Notes under the pieces: generated by a model
Seen by the model: only the letters and a program-made list of their open reading frames with translations
The model's database searches: none
Told to the model about the DNA's origin: nothing
Made by a program: the position numbers and the translations under genes
In this document: one piece after another, positions 16,671 through 27,034 of the stretch
How the letters are laid out: every line of letters starts with the position of its first letter
Position numbering within the stretch: the first letter of the stretch is position 1
From: Clostridium sp. CAG:793
Lineage (GTDB): Bacteria; Bacillota; Clostridia; TANB77; CAG-508
DNA length: 46,403 nucleotides
Direction: 5' to 3'
Assembly (NCBI GenBank): GCA_000433915.1
Contig: HF993646.1
Location: 1-46,403 of the forward strand

Positions 16671-19600
16671 ATGAAAAACAAAAAATTGTCTATTGTAGTG
16701 CCAAATTATAATAATGAAAAATATTTAAAAAAATGTATTGAGTGTTTATTACAACAAACATATAAAAATGTAGAAATAATTGTTGTAAATGACGGATCTA
16801 AAGGCAAGTCAGATGAAATAATGGCTACATATTCTGACAATCCAAAAATAAAATATGTAAAACATGATGTAAATAAAGGATTATTTCAAGCAAGATTAAC
16901 AGGGGCATCAAATGCGACAGGTGATTATATTACATTCTTAGATGCTGATGATTATGTATCTATTGATTATTATAGAACAATGATGAGAAAAGCAGAAGAA
17001 ACTAATTCTGATATGGTAATTAGTAGAATGGCACTTGAATATGATAGTGGAAAACAAATTGAATATAAATTATTTGAAAAACATTTTGAAAGTTTAAATG
17101 GAAAAGAATGTATTGACCAGTATTTTAAACAAAAAGGATTAGATTTCAGCTGGCATACTATATGGAATAAAATTTATTCAAAGAAATTATGGGACAAGGC
17201 TGCAAAGCATTATGGAGATATAAAAGAAAGACTTGTAATGACAGAAGACTTTGCTTTTTCAACAGTATTATTTTATTATTGCACAAAGATTACTCAAGTT
17301 CAAAATGATAGAATATTCTATTGTCAACATGATGTAACTTCAACATCAATTCAGGATATTACTTTTAGCAAAGCTGAAAAGAATATCCATGATATGAATG
17401 TATCATTTACATTTGTTGAGAACTTTATGAAAAAAGTAGGCATATATGATAAATATAAGGAACAATTTAATGAATGGAAACATTTATATGCAAACCAACA
17501 TCGTAATAATGTAAAAAGAGCAAAGAAATTAAGCAAAGCTGAGAAAGAGAAGATTTACAATATAATAGATGAATTCTGTGATGACAAGAGTAAGATATAT
17601 AATGCAGATTTCTTCTACACAATAGAAGTAAAGTATAATGATAAATTAGAGAAGATAAAGCAGCTTATTGCATCTCCAAAGATAAAATGCGTAAGTTTTG
17701 ATATATTTGATACATTAATTACAAGACCTTTTTATGAGCCACTAGATATGTTTAGAATAATGGACAAGGATTATAGAGAGCTTACTCATAATGATGTTGG
17801 AATCAACTTTTCAAAAATTAGAGTTATATCAGAAAATATTTGCAGAGAAAACAAAAGAAATACAGATCCTGAATGTCAAGAAGTTACATTAGATGAGATT
17901 TATGATACTATACATACACAATATGAAATAAGTAAAGATGTATTAGAAAAATTAAAGAAAAAAGAATGCGAATATGAAATAAGATTTTGCAAGAGAAGAG
18001 ATACAATTCATGAACTATATGAACTAGCTCTTGATATGGGTAAAAAAGTAATATTCACATCAGATATGTATTTACCAGAAGACGTTATTGTTAAGATATT
18101 AAAGGAAAATGGATATACTGAATATACAAAATTATATTTATCATCAACAGTAAAGAAAATAAAATGGACAGGTGATTTATATAGACATGTATTCAAAGAT
18201 ATGGGATTAGAGCCTGGTGAAATGATTCACATGGGTGATAACTTCGAATCAGATTATAAGAGAGCAAAAGAACTAGGAATGAACTCAATTCATATTCCTA
18301 AGACAATAGATGTAATGACTAAAACAAATTACACTAATAATCTGGCACAGCCTCTTATTAAGAGTTTACCATTCTGGAGAGATAATGCAGAATCAATAAG
18401 ATTTATGGGAATTAGATGCATGATGGCTGTTGTTGCTAATAAATTATTTGACAATCCATTTAAGACATTTGACCATAGAACTGATTTCAACTCTGATCCA
18501 TATTTAATCGGATATTATGCTTTAGGAATGTACGTATATGGTGTAACAAAATGGATATTAGATGAAACAAATGATCGTTATGATAAAGTATCATTTATGG
18601 CTAGAGATGGATATCTTATATTAGAAAGCTACAAGATAATGAAAGAATTGTATAGTAATCCAGCAGTTGAGGAATACCTATATGTTTCAAGAAAAGCATT
18701 AATTCCTGTTATGATAGTTGATAAGCTTGACTTTTATAAGCTATCTGAAATAATAGAGATACAAACTCATTCTCCTAAAAATGTTATTAAATATGTAAAA
18801 AATATTTTAGATATTGATGAAGAAAAATTAGAAAAATTATGCAAAGAGCAAAATATAAGCTATACAAAGAAATTCCAGAATAATGAAGAATTTAATAGAT
18901 ATATAAAGATACTTGTAGACAATTTCTATGATGAAGCAAGACATAAAGAAAAGAGAGAGAAATTAAAAGAATACTTTAATAAAATTATGGGAGATAAGCC
19001 TGCAACATTTGATGTTGGATATAGTGGAAGACCCGAATTTTATTTAACACATTTATGTGGAAAAAGTATTGATACACTTTTCTTAAATATAAATAGAGAT
19101 GATGCACTTGAATATTCTAAAGTTGGCAATTTCAAATTAAAGACTTATTTTGAAGCAAAACCTACTGCAACAGGAAATGCGTATGAGCTATTATTCTCAA
19201 AATTAGCACCTTCATGTATTGGATATAATATAACAGAAAAAGGTGTAGAGCCAGTGTTCGAAAAATACGAAAATTCATATCAAGTAGAGCAGATGGTTGG
19301 AATAATGCAGAAGGCAGCAATAGAATTTGTAAGTGATATTATCAATATATTTAAACAAGATACTGACATTTTATATTATCAAGATTATTATATTACATTA
19401 CCAATAATGTCATATTTTAATTCTGCTACAAGATTAGACAAGAGACCATTAGATGCAGTTGAGTTTGAAGACACAATTAGAACTAATAAAAGAGAAAAAA
19501 TGATAGATAGTATGCAAGAAGATTTAAATCATAAGAATCAAAGAACAATTAATGATTTATATAATAATGCAACAATATGGAATAAGTCACAAAAAGTAGG

Positions 19601-19727
19601 AAAACTTGATTATAATCCTACAGTTGACTTAAATGGAAGAAATAAATTTGTACGTTTATTGTACTATGCATTATTTGATAGAACAACATTAAAGAGAAGA
19701 ATTAGAGACACTTTAAAAATAAAGTAG
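16671..19727 (+). CDS. Large GT2 glycosyltransferase fused to HAD-type COG5610-like domain
   Basis: The protein has 1018 residues. Residues 1-300 are GT2 (SIVVPNYNNEKYLKKCIECLL, VVNDGSKGKS, FLDADDYVS, MTEDFAFSTVL). Residues 340-560 are a HAD-like domain with motif I VSFDIFDTLITRP, motif II FTSDMYLP and motif IV HMGDNFESDYKRAKELG. Residues 590-1018 match the less well described C-terminal part of COG5610-type proteins (FMARDGYLILESY, LYVSRKALIPVM). All catalytic HAD aspartates are visible, so phosphatase activity is plausible, perhaps on a sugar-phosphate or the glycan. The gene is followed 15 bases later by another fusion glycosyltransferase. Preferred start is ATG 16671 after GAAAGGG. Confidence 0.82.
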   Translation: MKNKKLSIVVPNYNNEKYLKKCIECLLQQTYKNVEIIVVNDGSKGKSDEIMATYSDNPKIKYVKHDVNKGLFQARLTGASNATGDYITFLDADDYVSIDYYRTMMRKAEETNSDMVISRMALEYDSGKQIEYKLFEKHFESLNGKECIDQYFKQKGLDFSWHTIWNKIYSKKLWDKAAKHYGDIKERLVMTEDFAFSTVLFYYCTKITQVQNDRIFYCQHDVTSTSIQDITFSKAEKNIHDMNVSFTFVENFMKKVGIYDKYKEQFNEWKHLYANQHRNNVKRAKKLSKAEKEKIYNIIDEFCDDKSKIYNADFFYTIEVKYNDKLEKIKQLIASPKIKCVSFDIFDTLITRPFYEPLDMFRIMDKDYRELTHNDVGINFSKIRVISENICRENKRNTDPECQEVTLDEIYDTIHTQYEISKDVLEKLKKKECEYEIRFCKRRDTIHELYELALDMGKKVIFTSDMYLPEDVIVKILKENGYTEYTKLYLSSTVKKIKWTGDLYRHVFKDMGLEPGEMIHMGDNFESDYKRAKELGMNSIHIPKTIDVMTKTNYTNNLAQPLIKSLPFWRDNAESIRFMGIRCMMAVVANKLFDNPFKTFDHRTDFNSDPYLIGYYALGMYVYGVTKWILDETNDRYDKVSFMARDGYLILESYKIMKELYSNPAVEEYLYVSRKALIPVMIVDKLDFYKLSEIIEIQTHSPKNVIKYVKNILDIDEEKLEKLCKEQNISYTKKFQNNEEFNRYIKILVDNFYDEARHKEKREKLKEYFNKIMGDKPATFDVGYSGRPEFYLTHLCGKSIDTLFLNINRDDALEYSKVGNFKLKTYFEAKPTATGNAYELLFSKLAPSCIGYNITEKGVEPVFEKYENSYQVEQMVGIMQKAAIEFVSDIINIFKQDTDILYYQDYYITLPIMSYFNSATRLDKRPLDAVEFEDTIRTNKREKMIDSMQEDLNHKNQRTINDLYNNATIWNKSQKVGKLDYNPTVDLNGRNKFVRLLYYALFDRTTLKRRIRDTLKIK

Positions 19728-19742
19728 AGTGAAAGGAAAGAC

Positions 19743-21974
19743 ATGGATAGATTTGATTATAATAACCAACCAGGGCAAGAATTAAAGAAAATTATGAGAT
19801 TGTATGAAAAAAGTGAGATCTCAGTTATAATTCCTTTTTATAATGATAAGGAATATATAATGCAAACAGTTAATTCAATATTAAACCAGACCTATCCATA
19901 TTTCGAATTACTTATAATAGATGATGGTTCGAACGATAGTAAGAGTATACATTTATTAGAAAAAATTGAAAAGTTGGATGAAAGAATAACTGTATATCAT
20001 AAGGAAAATGAAGGATTAGCGGCAACAAGAGATTATGGTGCAAGCAAAGCAAGTAAAGATACAAAATATCTTGCTTTTATTGACGCTGATGATTTATTCG
20101 ATGAGACTTTTCTAGAATGTGCATATTGGACACTAGAAACTAATCCAGATGCTTCATGGGCGTATGCAGATTCAGTTGGCTTCGGTGCTTTAGAATATAC
20201 ATGGAGAAGACCATTTAACTCAGAGATTCTGAAGAAAAGAAATGACCTCATCTCAGCAGCAGTTATAAGAAAAGAAGATTTCTTTGAAGTTAATGGTTAT
20301 GGAATTAAAGAAAAGGCAGTAAATGAGGACTGGAACTTCTGGCTAAAGCTAATTGCAAAAGGAAAATTCCCAGTTCACATGAGTTTTTATGGTGAATGGT
20401 ATAGAAGAAAGAAAAATGGAGAACTTGCGAAATCAATAGAAAATAAAAAGCAATCTTTAGAAATAATTAATGAAACTGCTAAGACAATAAAAAGTGAAGT
20501 TAAACCAGTTGAATATCCACGAAGTACATATAATTGGGAAGAAATAGAAGACGTAATTAGTACAGATGAATGTATTGATGATACAATAAAAAGCAAGATA
20601 AATATTCTTATGATTGTTCCATGGATGGTCATGGGTGGTGCTGATAAATTTAATTTAGATGTAATATCTGGATTAGATAAAGACAAATATAGCATTACTG
20701 TAATATCAACAGAACCAGCAATACGTGATTCACAATATAAATTTAGAAAATATGCAACTGTATATGATTTGACTAGTTTCCTAGATGAGAGATATTGGCC
20801 TAATTTTATAAATCATATTATAAAGCAAAATAATATAAATATTATATTAAACACTGATAGTGAAATTGGCTATTGTATGCTACCATACATAAAGGCCAAG
20901 AATCCAGCAATTCCAATAGTTGATTATATCCATATGGAAGAATGGTACAATAGAAATGGTGGATATTCAAGAGACTCAAGCAGTGTAGCTTCTGTAATTG
21001 ATAGAACATATACATGTAATGAAAATAGTAAAAATATATTAATTAATCATTTTAATAGAAAATCAGATACAATAAAAACTGTATATATTGGTGTTGATGA
21101 AGAAAAGTTTAATCCTGATAAATACAATAAAGATTCTATGAGAGAAAAGTTTGGAATTGTCAAAGACAATGTAATTGGTTTTATATGTAGAATAACAGAA
21201 CAGAAAAGACCAATGCTTTTCCTAGATATAATAAAAGAATTATCAAGTAAAAGAGATGATTTTGAATTTATTGTAGCAGGTGATGGCAATTTATTATCAG
21301 AAATGAAAAGAAAGGCTGAAAAACTTGAGATTTCTCAGTTAATACATTTTTGTGGAAGTATCGAAAATTCAGAAGAATTTTACTCTGCTTGTGATGTTAC
21401 AGTAAATTGTTCATTAAAAGAAGGACTAGCACTAACTTCGTATGAATCTTTATCAATGGGAGTGCCAGTTGTATCAAACGATGTAGGTGGTCAAAAAGAA
21501 TTAATTAATGATGAATGTGGTAAGATTATTAAATGTAGACAAAAAGAAGAAGACATATATAATTGTGAATATAACCAAGATGAAATAAATGATTTTACAG
21601 TAGCAATAAATGATATTTTGAATAATAAATCTGATTATAAGGATAATTGTAGAAATAGAATTTTATCAGGATTTACAACTAAGCAAATGATTGAAACAAT
21701 GGAAAGTGAAATAAAAGATGTAGCAAGCAATCCAGACAAACAAAAAGTAGAAAATGCACAACATTTAAATGATAATATTGAAATTACTAAAGAGCTAATT
21801 ACACGTGCATTTTTAGGAATGCAAGAAAAGTACAAATGGGAATGCACATTATATAGACGAGAATATAGATATGATATGCGAAATCCTAAATTAGAGCTAA
21901 TTTCAGATAAATTATGGAATTACAGATGGTATAGAGGACTAATAAAAATATATAAAAAAGTTAGAGGAAGATAG
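19743..21974 (+). CDS. Bifunctional GT2-GT4 glycosyltransferase fusion
   Basis: The protein has 743 residues. Residues 15-260 are GT2 (SVIIPFYNDKEYIMQTVNSIL, IIDDGSNDSKS, FIDADDLFD, VNEDWNFWLKL). Residues 285-640 are GT4 (MIVPWMVMGGADKFNLDVISG, then IGVDEEKFNPDKYN, GFICRITEQKRP, FIVAGDGNL, CSLKEGLALTSYESLSMGVPVVSNDVGG). Both halves keep their sugar-nucleotide binding motifs, so one chain may add two consecutive sugars. The C-terminal 80 residues are basic and could contact the membrane. It sits between another fusion gene and a polyprenyl-phosphate transferase gene, all within the same transcript. Confidence 0.87.
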   Translation: MDRFDYNNQPGQELKKIMRLYEKSEISVIIPFYNDKEYIMQTVNSILNQTYPYFELLIIDDGSNDSKSIHLLEKIEKLDERITVYHKENEGLAATRDYGASKASKDTKYLAFIDADDLFDETFLECAYWTLETNPDASWAYADSVGFGALEYTWRRPFNSEILKKRNDLISAAVIRKEDFFEVNGYGIKEKAVNEDWNFWLKLIAKGKFPVHMSFYGEWYRRKKNGELAKSIENKKQSLEIINETAKTIKSEVKPVEYPRSTYNWEEIEDVISTDECIDDTIKSKINILMIVPWMVMGGADKFNLDVISGLDKDKYSITVISTEPAIRDSQYKFRKYATVYDLTSFLDERYWPNFINHIIKQNNINIILNTDSEIGYCMLPYIKAKNPAIPIVDYIHMEEWYNRNGGYSRDSSSVASVIDRTYTCNENSKNILINHFNRKSDTIKTVYIGVDEEKFNPDKYNKDSMREKFGIVKDNVIGFICRITEQKRPMLFLDIIKELSSKRDDFEFIVAGDGNLLSEMKRKAEKLEISQLIHFCGSIENSEEFYSACDVTVNCSLKEGLALTSYESLSMGVPVVSNDVGGQKELINDECGKIIKCRQKEEDIYNCEYNQDEINDFTVAINDILNNKSDYKDNCRNRILSGFTTKQMIETMESEIKDVASNPDKQKVENAQHLNDNIEITKELITRAFLGMQEKYKWECTLYRREYRYDMRNPKLELISDKLWNYRWYRGLIKIYKKVRGR

Positions 21975-21976
21975 AG

Positions 21977-22915
21977 ATGAAAAAAATATCTGTTGTAATA
22001 CCAATGTATTATGAAGAGCAGGTTGCAGAAGAATGTTATGAACGAGTATCAAAGGTATTATATGATCTTAGAGATAAATATGATTATGAAATATTATTTA
22101 TAAATGATGGTTCTAAGGACAATACTTTGCCCATATTAGAAAATATAGCAAAAGAAGATAGCAAAATTAAAGTAATATCTTTTTCAAGAAACTTCGGGCA
22201 TCAGGCAGCTGTAACTGCTGGACTTAAATTTATAACTGGTGATTGTGCAGTCATAATAGATGCTGACCTGCAAGATCCACCTGAGCTAATACCAGATATG
22301 ATTAAAGAATGGGAAAAAGGATATGACGTAATATATGGTAAAAGAAAAAAGAGAGATGGAGAATCAGCATTTAAATTACTTACAGCTAAAGCGTTTTATC
22401 AAACTTTAAATAAGTTATCTGATATAGAGATTCCAAAAGATACAGGAGATTTTAGACTAGCTGATAGAAAAGTTATAGATGTAATCAATTCATTACCAGA
22501 GCATAATAAGTTCTTAAGAGGATTATTTAGCTGGACTGGATTTAAACAGGAACCTCTTGAATATGAAAGAAAAGAAAGATTTGCCGGAACTACAAAGTAT
22601 CCATTAAAGAAAATGCTTAAGCTTGCAACAGACGGAATACTTAGTTTTTCAATTAAACCACTGAAATTAGTTGGAGGATTAGGAATACTCTCTGTTGTAA
22701 TATCAATTATTATACTTATATATGCAATATTATCATTTGCACTTAAATGGAACAACATAACTCCTGGATGGACATCAATTATGTGTACACTTACATTTAT
22801 GGGTGGAATAATACTAATTTCACTATGGATGATGGGAGAATACATAGGTAGAATATATGATGAAGTACGAGGCAGACCTCAATATGTTATCGAGAAAACT
22901 ATAAATATTGATTAA
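21977..22915 (+). CDS. Polyprenyl-phosphate glycosyltransferase (GtrB/DPM1-like GT2)
   Basis: The protein has 312 residues. The GT2 domain (VVIPMYYEEQVAEECYERV, LFINDGSKDNT, FSRNFGHQAAVTAGL, IDADLQDPPELIP, DTGDFRLADRKVID) is followed by two C-terminal membrane helices (about 230-250 and 265-290). This architecture is characteristic of enzymes that move a hexose from a nucleotide donor onto undecaprenyl phosphate. The lipid-linked sugar is then used outside the cell by a GT-C transferase. The next gene is such a membrane protein, so the pair looks like a side-chain decoration module. Confidence 0.9.
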   Translation: MKKISVVIPMYYEEQVAEECYERVSKVLYDLRDKYDYEILFINDGSKDNTLPILENIAKEDSKIKVISFSRNFGHQAAVTAGLKFITGDCAVIIDADLQDPPELIPDMIKEWEKGYDVIYGKRKKRDGESAFKLLTAKAFYQTLNKLSDIEIPKDTGDFRLADRKVIDVINSLPEHNKFLRGLFSWTGFKQEPLEYERKERFAGTTKYPLKKMLKLATDGILSFSIKPLKLVGGLGILSVVISIIILIYAILSFALKWNNITPGWTSIMCTLTFMGGIILISLWMMGEYIGRIYDEVRGRPQYVIEKTINID

Positions 22916-22931
22916 TGGAAAAGAGGACAAA

Positions 22932-24506
22932 ATGCAGAAAGTATTAAAGAGGATTGTTGCATGGATAGGGATAATTTTGCTTGGCATGGTAATTATATTA
23001 AATTTAATGTATAATGTAGAGCTAAATGTCTATGAATCAGCAATAATTCTGAAAAACATTATTTGGTTATCTTTAATATACATAATGCTTGCGTATGACA
23101 TATATATGATTACAAAACTCTTATATCATAAATATCGAGCAAAGGATTTTAATGATAAAAAGTCAAAGATACTTAAAAGAGTAATATGTATATTTTTAAT
23201 TTTCATATATATCATTGGCCAGATTATCTGGATTAATCAAAGAGATGCAATCCCATCAGTAGATCAAAAAACAGCATATCAATTAGCAGTTGCAATGAAA
23301 AATAATAATGTTAATGAATTTCTAGATACACAAACTACTTATGGCTCCAAAATTTCTGATAGAATATATATGCAATGTTATAGTCATCAATTTACTTTAA
23401 GCTTTGTGTGGAGCATATTATTTAGACTATGTGGAACAGAAGATTATATATTGATTGAATATATTAATGCTATATGCAATGCAATTACAATAATAGCAAT
23501 ATATTTAATATGTACACAGCTATCTAAAAAGTACAAAGTAAATAAGTTTCAAGGACTATTTACCATTGGAACCTTTATAGCATTACCATTACTTTCAATC
23601 TTTATATATGGAGATTTATCAGCTATAGCATTTGGCTATTTAAGTGTATATTTCTTAATGAAATATAGAGAAAATAGAAAAAAATATAATGCGTGCATAT
23701 CAGGAGTATGTATTGCTCTAGCATATATGTTTAGAATGAATAGTTTGATATTTATAACTGCTGAATGTATATATTTATTGTTAGATTTACTTGAAAAAAC
23801 TACAGTAAAAGAAACCATAAGCAAAATAGTTGTGTTAATAGTATTTGCAATAATAGCAATTATGCCTGCAACTATGGTAAAAAACTATTGCGTAAAAAAG
23901 TATAATCTTGATTCTAGCAAAGTGTTTCCTATGTCTGGATATCTATATATGGGAATGACAAAAGGGCTTGCAGGACAAGGATGGTACAAATATGAAACTG
24001 CGTCAAAATCATTTGTAGATACTAATGAGGCAAATATACAATACAGGCAAGATATAAAAAATAGAATTAATGAATTTAATAACAATCCATTAATGATGCT
24101 TGAATTTTATAGAGATAAAATAACTTCGATTTGGGCTGAACCTACTTGCGGAGGCATTTATTACAATTATTCATTTAACTTTCTTGGATATCTTGATATA
24201 GATGAACTTGATTATATAATATATGGTTTGAGTCCATATATTGCAAGATATGAAAAAGTATTGCTAATTCTTATATTTGGGTGTAGTATATTAGTAGTTT
24301 ATCAAAAACGAAAAGATATGTCTTTGGATCTTGCATTATTACTTATAATATTTATAGGTGGATTTTTATTTCACTTATTATGGGAGGCAAAGTCAAGATA
24401 TATATTACCATACATAATTGCACTTGTTCCTATTGCTAGTATAGAAATTGAGGCAATATTTAAGAAAAAGAAGAAAATGATTACAAATGGAGATGTAAAA
24501 GAATAG
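22932..24506 (+). CDS. GT-C type multi-pass membrane glycosyltransferase (GT39/GT83-like)
   Basis: The protein has 524 residues with about 11-12 hydrophobic helices. I choose ATG 22932, just after an AGAGGA site, over the in-frame TTG at 22908. After the second helix region lies WINQRDAIPSVDQKTAYQLA, where the Asp in the first outer loop fits the catalytic position of GT-C enzymes, and a helix-rich core follows. It probably takes a sugar from the polyprenyl-phosphate sugar made by the upstream enzyme and adds it to an exported glycan or protein on the outer face. The family call rests on topology and context more than on a sharp motif. Confidence 0.65.
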   Translation: MQKVLKRIVAWIGIILLGMVIILNLMYNVELNVYESAIILKNIIWLSLIYIMLAYDIYMITKLLYHKYRAKDFNDKKSKILKRVICIFLIFIYIIGQIIWINQRDAIPSVDQKTAYQLAVAMKNNNVNEFLDTQTTYGSKISDRIYMQCYSHQFTLSFVWSILFRLCGTEDYILIEYINAICNAITIIAIYLICTQLSKKYKVNKFQGLFTIGTFIALPLLSIFIYGDLSAIAFGYLSVYFLMKYRENRKKYNACISGVCIALAYMFRMNSLIFITAECIYLLLDLLEKTTVKETISKIVVLIVFAIIAIMPATMVKNYCVKKYNLDSSKVFPMSGYLYMGMTKGLAGQGWYKYETASKSFVDTNEANIQYRQDIKNRINEFNNNPLMMLEFYRDKITSIWAEPTCGGIYYNYSFNFLGYLDIDELDYIIYGLSPYIARYEKVLLILIFGCSILVVYQKRKDMSLDLALLLIIFIGGFLFHLLWEAKSRYILPYIIALVPIASIEIEAIFKKKKKMITNGDVKE

Positions 24507-24515
24507 GAGAATTAT

Positions 24516-25460
24516 ATGAAAAAAGTAACTATAATTATACCAGCATATAATGAAGAAGCTTCATTGCCTTTCTTATATGAAAGAATTGAGAAATTGATAA
24601 ATAGTATTGACAATTATGAATTTGAGATATTATTTGTAAATGATGGTTCAAAAGATAAAACAATAGAGCTAATAAAAGAATATAGAGAAAAAGATAGTAG
24701 AATATCATATGTCGACTTTGCAAGAAACTTTGGAAAAGAAACAGCGATGATTGCTGGACTTGACTATGCTACTGGAGATTGTGTAATTTTCATGGACGCA
24801 GATTTGCAAGATCCACCAGAGCTAATACCTGAAATGCTTAAATACTGGGAAGAAGGATATGATGATGTATATGCTCAGAGAAGATCAAGAAAAGGCGAAA
24901 CATGGCTTAAGAAATTTACATCAAAGATGTATTATAGAGTATTACAATCATTAACAAATGTGGAAATTCAAAAAGATACAGGTGATTTTAGATTATTAGA
25001 TAAAAGATGTGTTAATGCTTTAAGAAAAATGAGAGAATCACAAAGATGCTCTAAGAGTATGTTTAGCTGGATTGGATATAAAAAGAAAGCCATAGTATAT
25101 GACAGAGATCCACGTATTGCAGGAAAAACAAAGTGGAATTATGGTAAATTAATTAATCTAGCAATTGATGGAATAACATCATTTACAACATCTCCACTAA
25201 GAATATCAACATATATTGCTATACCAACATTTGTAGCATTATTCGTATATTTCATATATGTAATAGCTAAATGTTGTGTAGAACATGTTGTTATTCAAGC
25301 TTTTCAGGCTATTATATTATTGGTACTATTCTTTTCAGGAGTTCAAATATTATTATTTGGAATTGTCGGAGAATATCTAGGTCGAATATTTAATGAAACT
25401 AAAAATAGACCTTTATACCTTGTAAATGAATATAATGGTGAAAAAGAAATGAATGATTAA
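24516..25460 (+). CDS. Polyprenyl-phosphate glycosyltransferase (GtrB/DPM1-like GT2), second copy
   Basis: The protein has 314 residues and is a clear paralogue of the enzyme encoded at 21977: VTIIIPAYNEEASLPFLYERI, FVNDGSKDKT, FARNFGKETAMIAGLD, MDADLQDPPELIPEM, DTGDFRLLDKRCV, then two C-terminal helices with LLFGIVGEYLGRIF. It would load a second sugar onto undecaprenyl phosphate. It is followed 16 bases later by another GT-C-type membrane protein, so the cluster carries two repeated transferase-plus-GT-C modules. Confidence 0.9.
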   Translation: MKKVTIIIPAYNEEASLPFLYERIEKLINSIDNYEFEILFVNDGSKDKTIELIKEYREKDSRISYVDFARNFGKETAMIAGLDYATGDCVIFMDADLQDPPELIPEMLKYWEEGYDDVYAQRRSRKGETWLKKFTSKMYYRVLQSLTNVEIQKDTGDFRLLDKRCVNALRKMRESQRCSKSMFSWIGYKKKAIVYDRDPRIAGKTKWNYGKLINLAIDGITSFTTSPLRISTYIAIPTFVALFVYFIYVIAKCCVEHVVIQAFQAIILLVLFFSGVQILLFGIVGEYLGRIFNETKNRPLYLVNEYNGEKEMND

Positions 25461-25476
25461 ATTATAGGGGATACAA

Positions 25477-27016
25477 ATGAATAAAATAAATGATGTGATA
25501 GAAAAACATAGTAATATTATATTTTGTATAATTTTATTACTTGCGATAGCTCTAAATGTATATAAACTTGGAATAATTCCAAAAGGAATACATGTTGATG
25601 AAGCGGGTATGACTTATGATGCTTGGTGTATAGCAAATTACCGGAACAGATAGATTAGAAAATAAATTTCCAGTGTATTTCACTAATTTTGGTGGAGGAC
25701 AAAATGCCTTATATACATATTTAACAGCAATATTAATACGTATATGTGGTACATATAATAGTGTAATTATACGATTACCTGCTTTAATATTAAGTATTAT
25801 AGAAGTAATAATTTGTTATAAATTAGCACGAGAATTTACTGGAAAGAAAACGTCTTTACTCTTTATGCTTATGGTTACACTTGCACCTTGGCATATAATG
25901 AAATCAAGATGGGGATTAGAATCATATTTACTATCACCTCTATTTGCATTTTCAATATATGCTTTAGTAAAAGCAGTAAAGAAAAAGTCCTTGTTTATAT
26001 ACTTTATAGCTGGTGCATTATTTGGACTTACTCTATATACATATGCTTTATCGTATATTGTAGTTCCTGTATTTTTATTACTAATGTTAATATATCTTAT
26101 CAAAAATAAACAAATAAAAATATCACAGATAATCGTATTTGCTATTCCACTTGCTATACTAGCTATGCCACTAGTTATGTTATTGTTAGTACAAAGAGGA
26201 ATAATGGAGCCTATATATTCATGGATAACTATACCAAAGCTATTAGAGAATCGAACTGGAGAGATACGAATATTAAATCCACGAGAGATTTTAGACAATC
26301 TTGAAAAAAGTTTTATAATTGATGGATTATTATATAATAGAGTTGCAGGAATTGGACCAATTGGATTTATTGGATTGTTTACAGCAGTAATTGGATTAAT
26401 TGATATAATACGAAATAGAAAAAATCAAGAAAAGTTTAGTTTAAATGTAATAATGATTTTTGCTTTTATTAGTAATTTTATATTGATTTTATTTGTAGAG
26501 GATATGAATATTAATAAGGCAAATGGTATATATATTTCAGTTATCTATTTTGGAGCCATTGGAATAAAATATTTGTATAAGCAGAGTAAAATATTATTAA
26601 CATTAACTATTATAATGTATATGATGACACTTGGTATTTTTATATATAAATATTATTTTAGCGAAGCTGATGTTGTAGCAAATTTGTTTGATTATGATTC
26701 ACTTGAATTGATGGAATATATAAATAATAATGATAAATATGCAGATAAGAAGATACACACAAGTGCTGTAAATTTTATTTATGGATTATATTCTAAGCCT
26801 GTATCGCCAAAGGAGTTTAGTGAAAGTAAAGTTATTTATCAAGGCTATCTAACTGGAATAATAGGATATAGTAAAATTACAAGTATGATAACTTTTGATG
26901 ATCTTAATGAAGATGATATATACATAGTTGATTATGAAATAGACGCAAGAAAAATTGAAAGCAAAGGCTTTCAAAGAGAGAATTTTGGAAAATATATAAT
27001 TTTATATAAAGATTAA
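25477..27016 (+). CDS. GT-C type membrane glycosyltransferase (PMT_2-like), read with a +1 shift at a CGG codon
   Basis: Joined, the two frames give 512 residues. Frame one (25477-25641, 55 residues) holds the first membrane helix and IPKGIHVDEAGMTYDAWCIANY, where the DE pair in the first outer loop is the catalytic signature of this family. Zero frame then reads CGG (25642) and stops two codons later at TAG 25651. Skipping C25642 gives GTDRLENKFPVYFTNFGGGQNALYTYL, the expected continuation of the same conserved loop, and then about ten further helices. The downstream frame alone would lack the catalytic residues and has no good ribosome binding site. It likely uses the lipid-linked sugar made by the gene just upstream. 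Confidence 0.82.
25639..25645 (+). other. Candidate +1 frameshift site in GT-C gene (TAC CGG A)
   Basis: Zero frame reads TAC CGG AAC AGA TAG. Dropping C25642 gives TAC GGA ACA GAT, coding YGTD inside a conserved extracytoplasmic loop. The CGGAACAG octamer recurs at the accD site. Confidence 0.7.
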
Positions 27017-27034
27017 AAATTGGAGGAAAAAGAT

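Noticed and set aside
25816..26298. 160-residue minus-strand reading frame inside the GT-C gene
   Set aside because: It has no ribosome binding site or recognisable protein pattern, and lies fully opposite a gene with clear membrane-protein features. It is a shadow frame.
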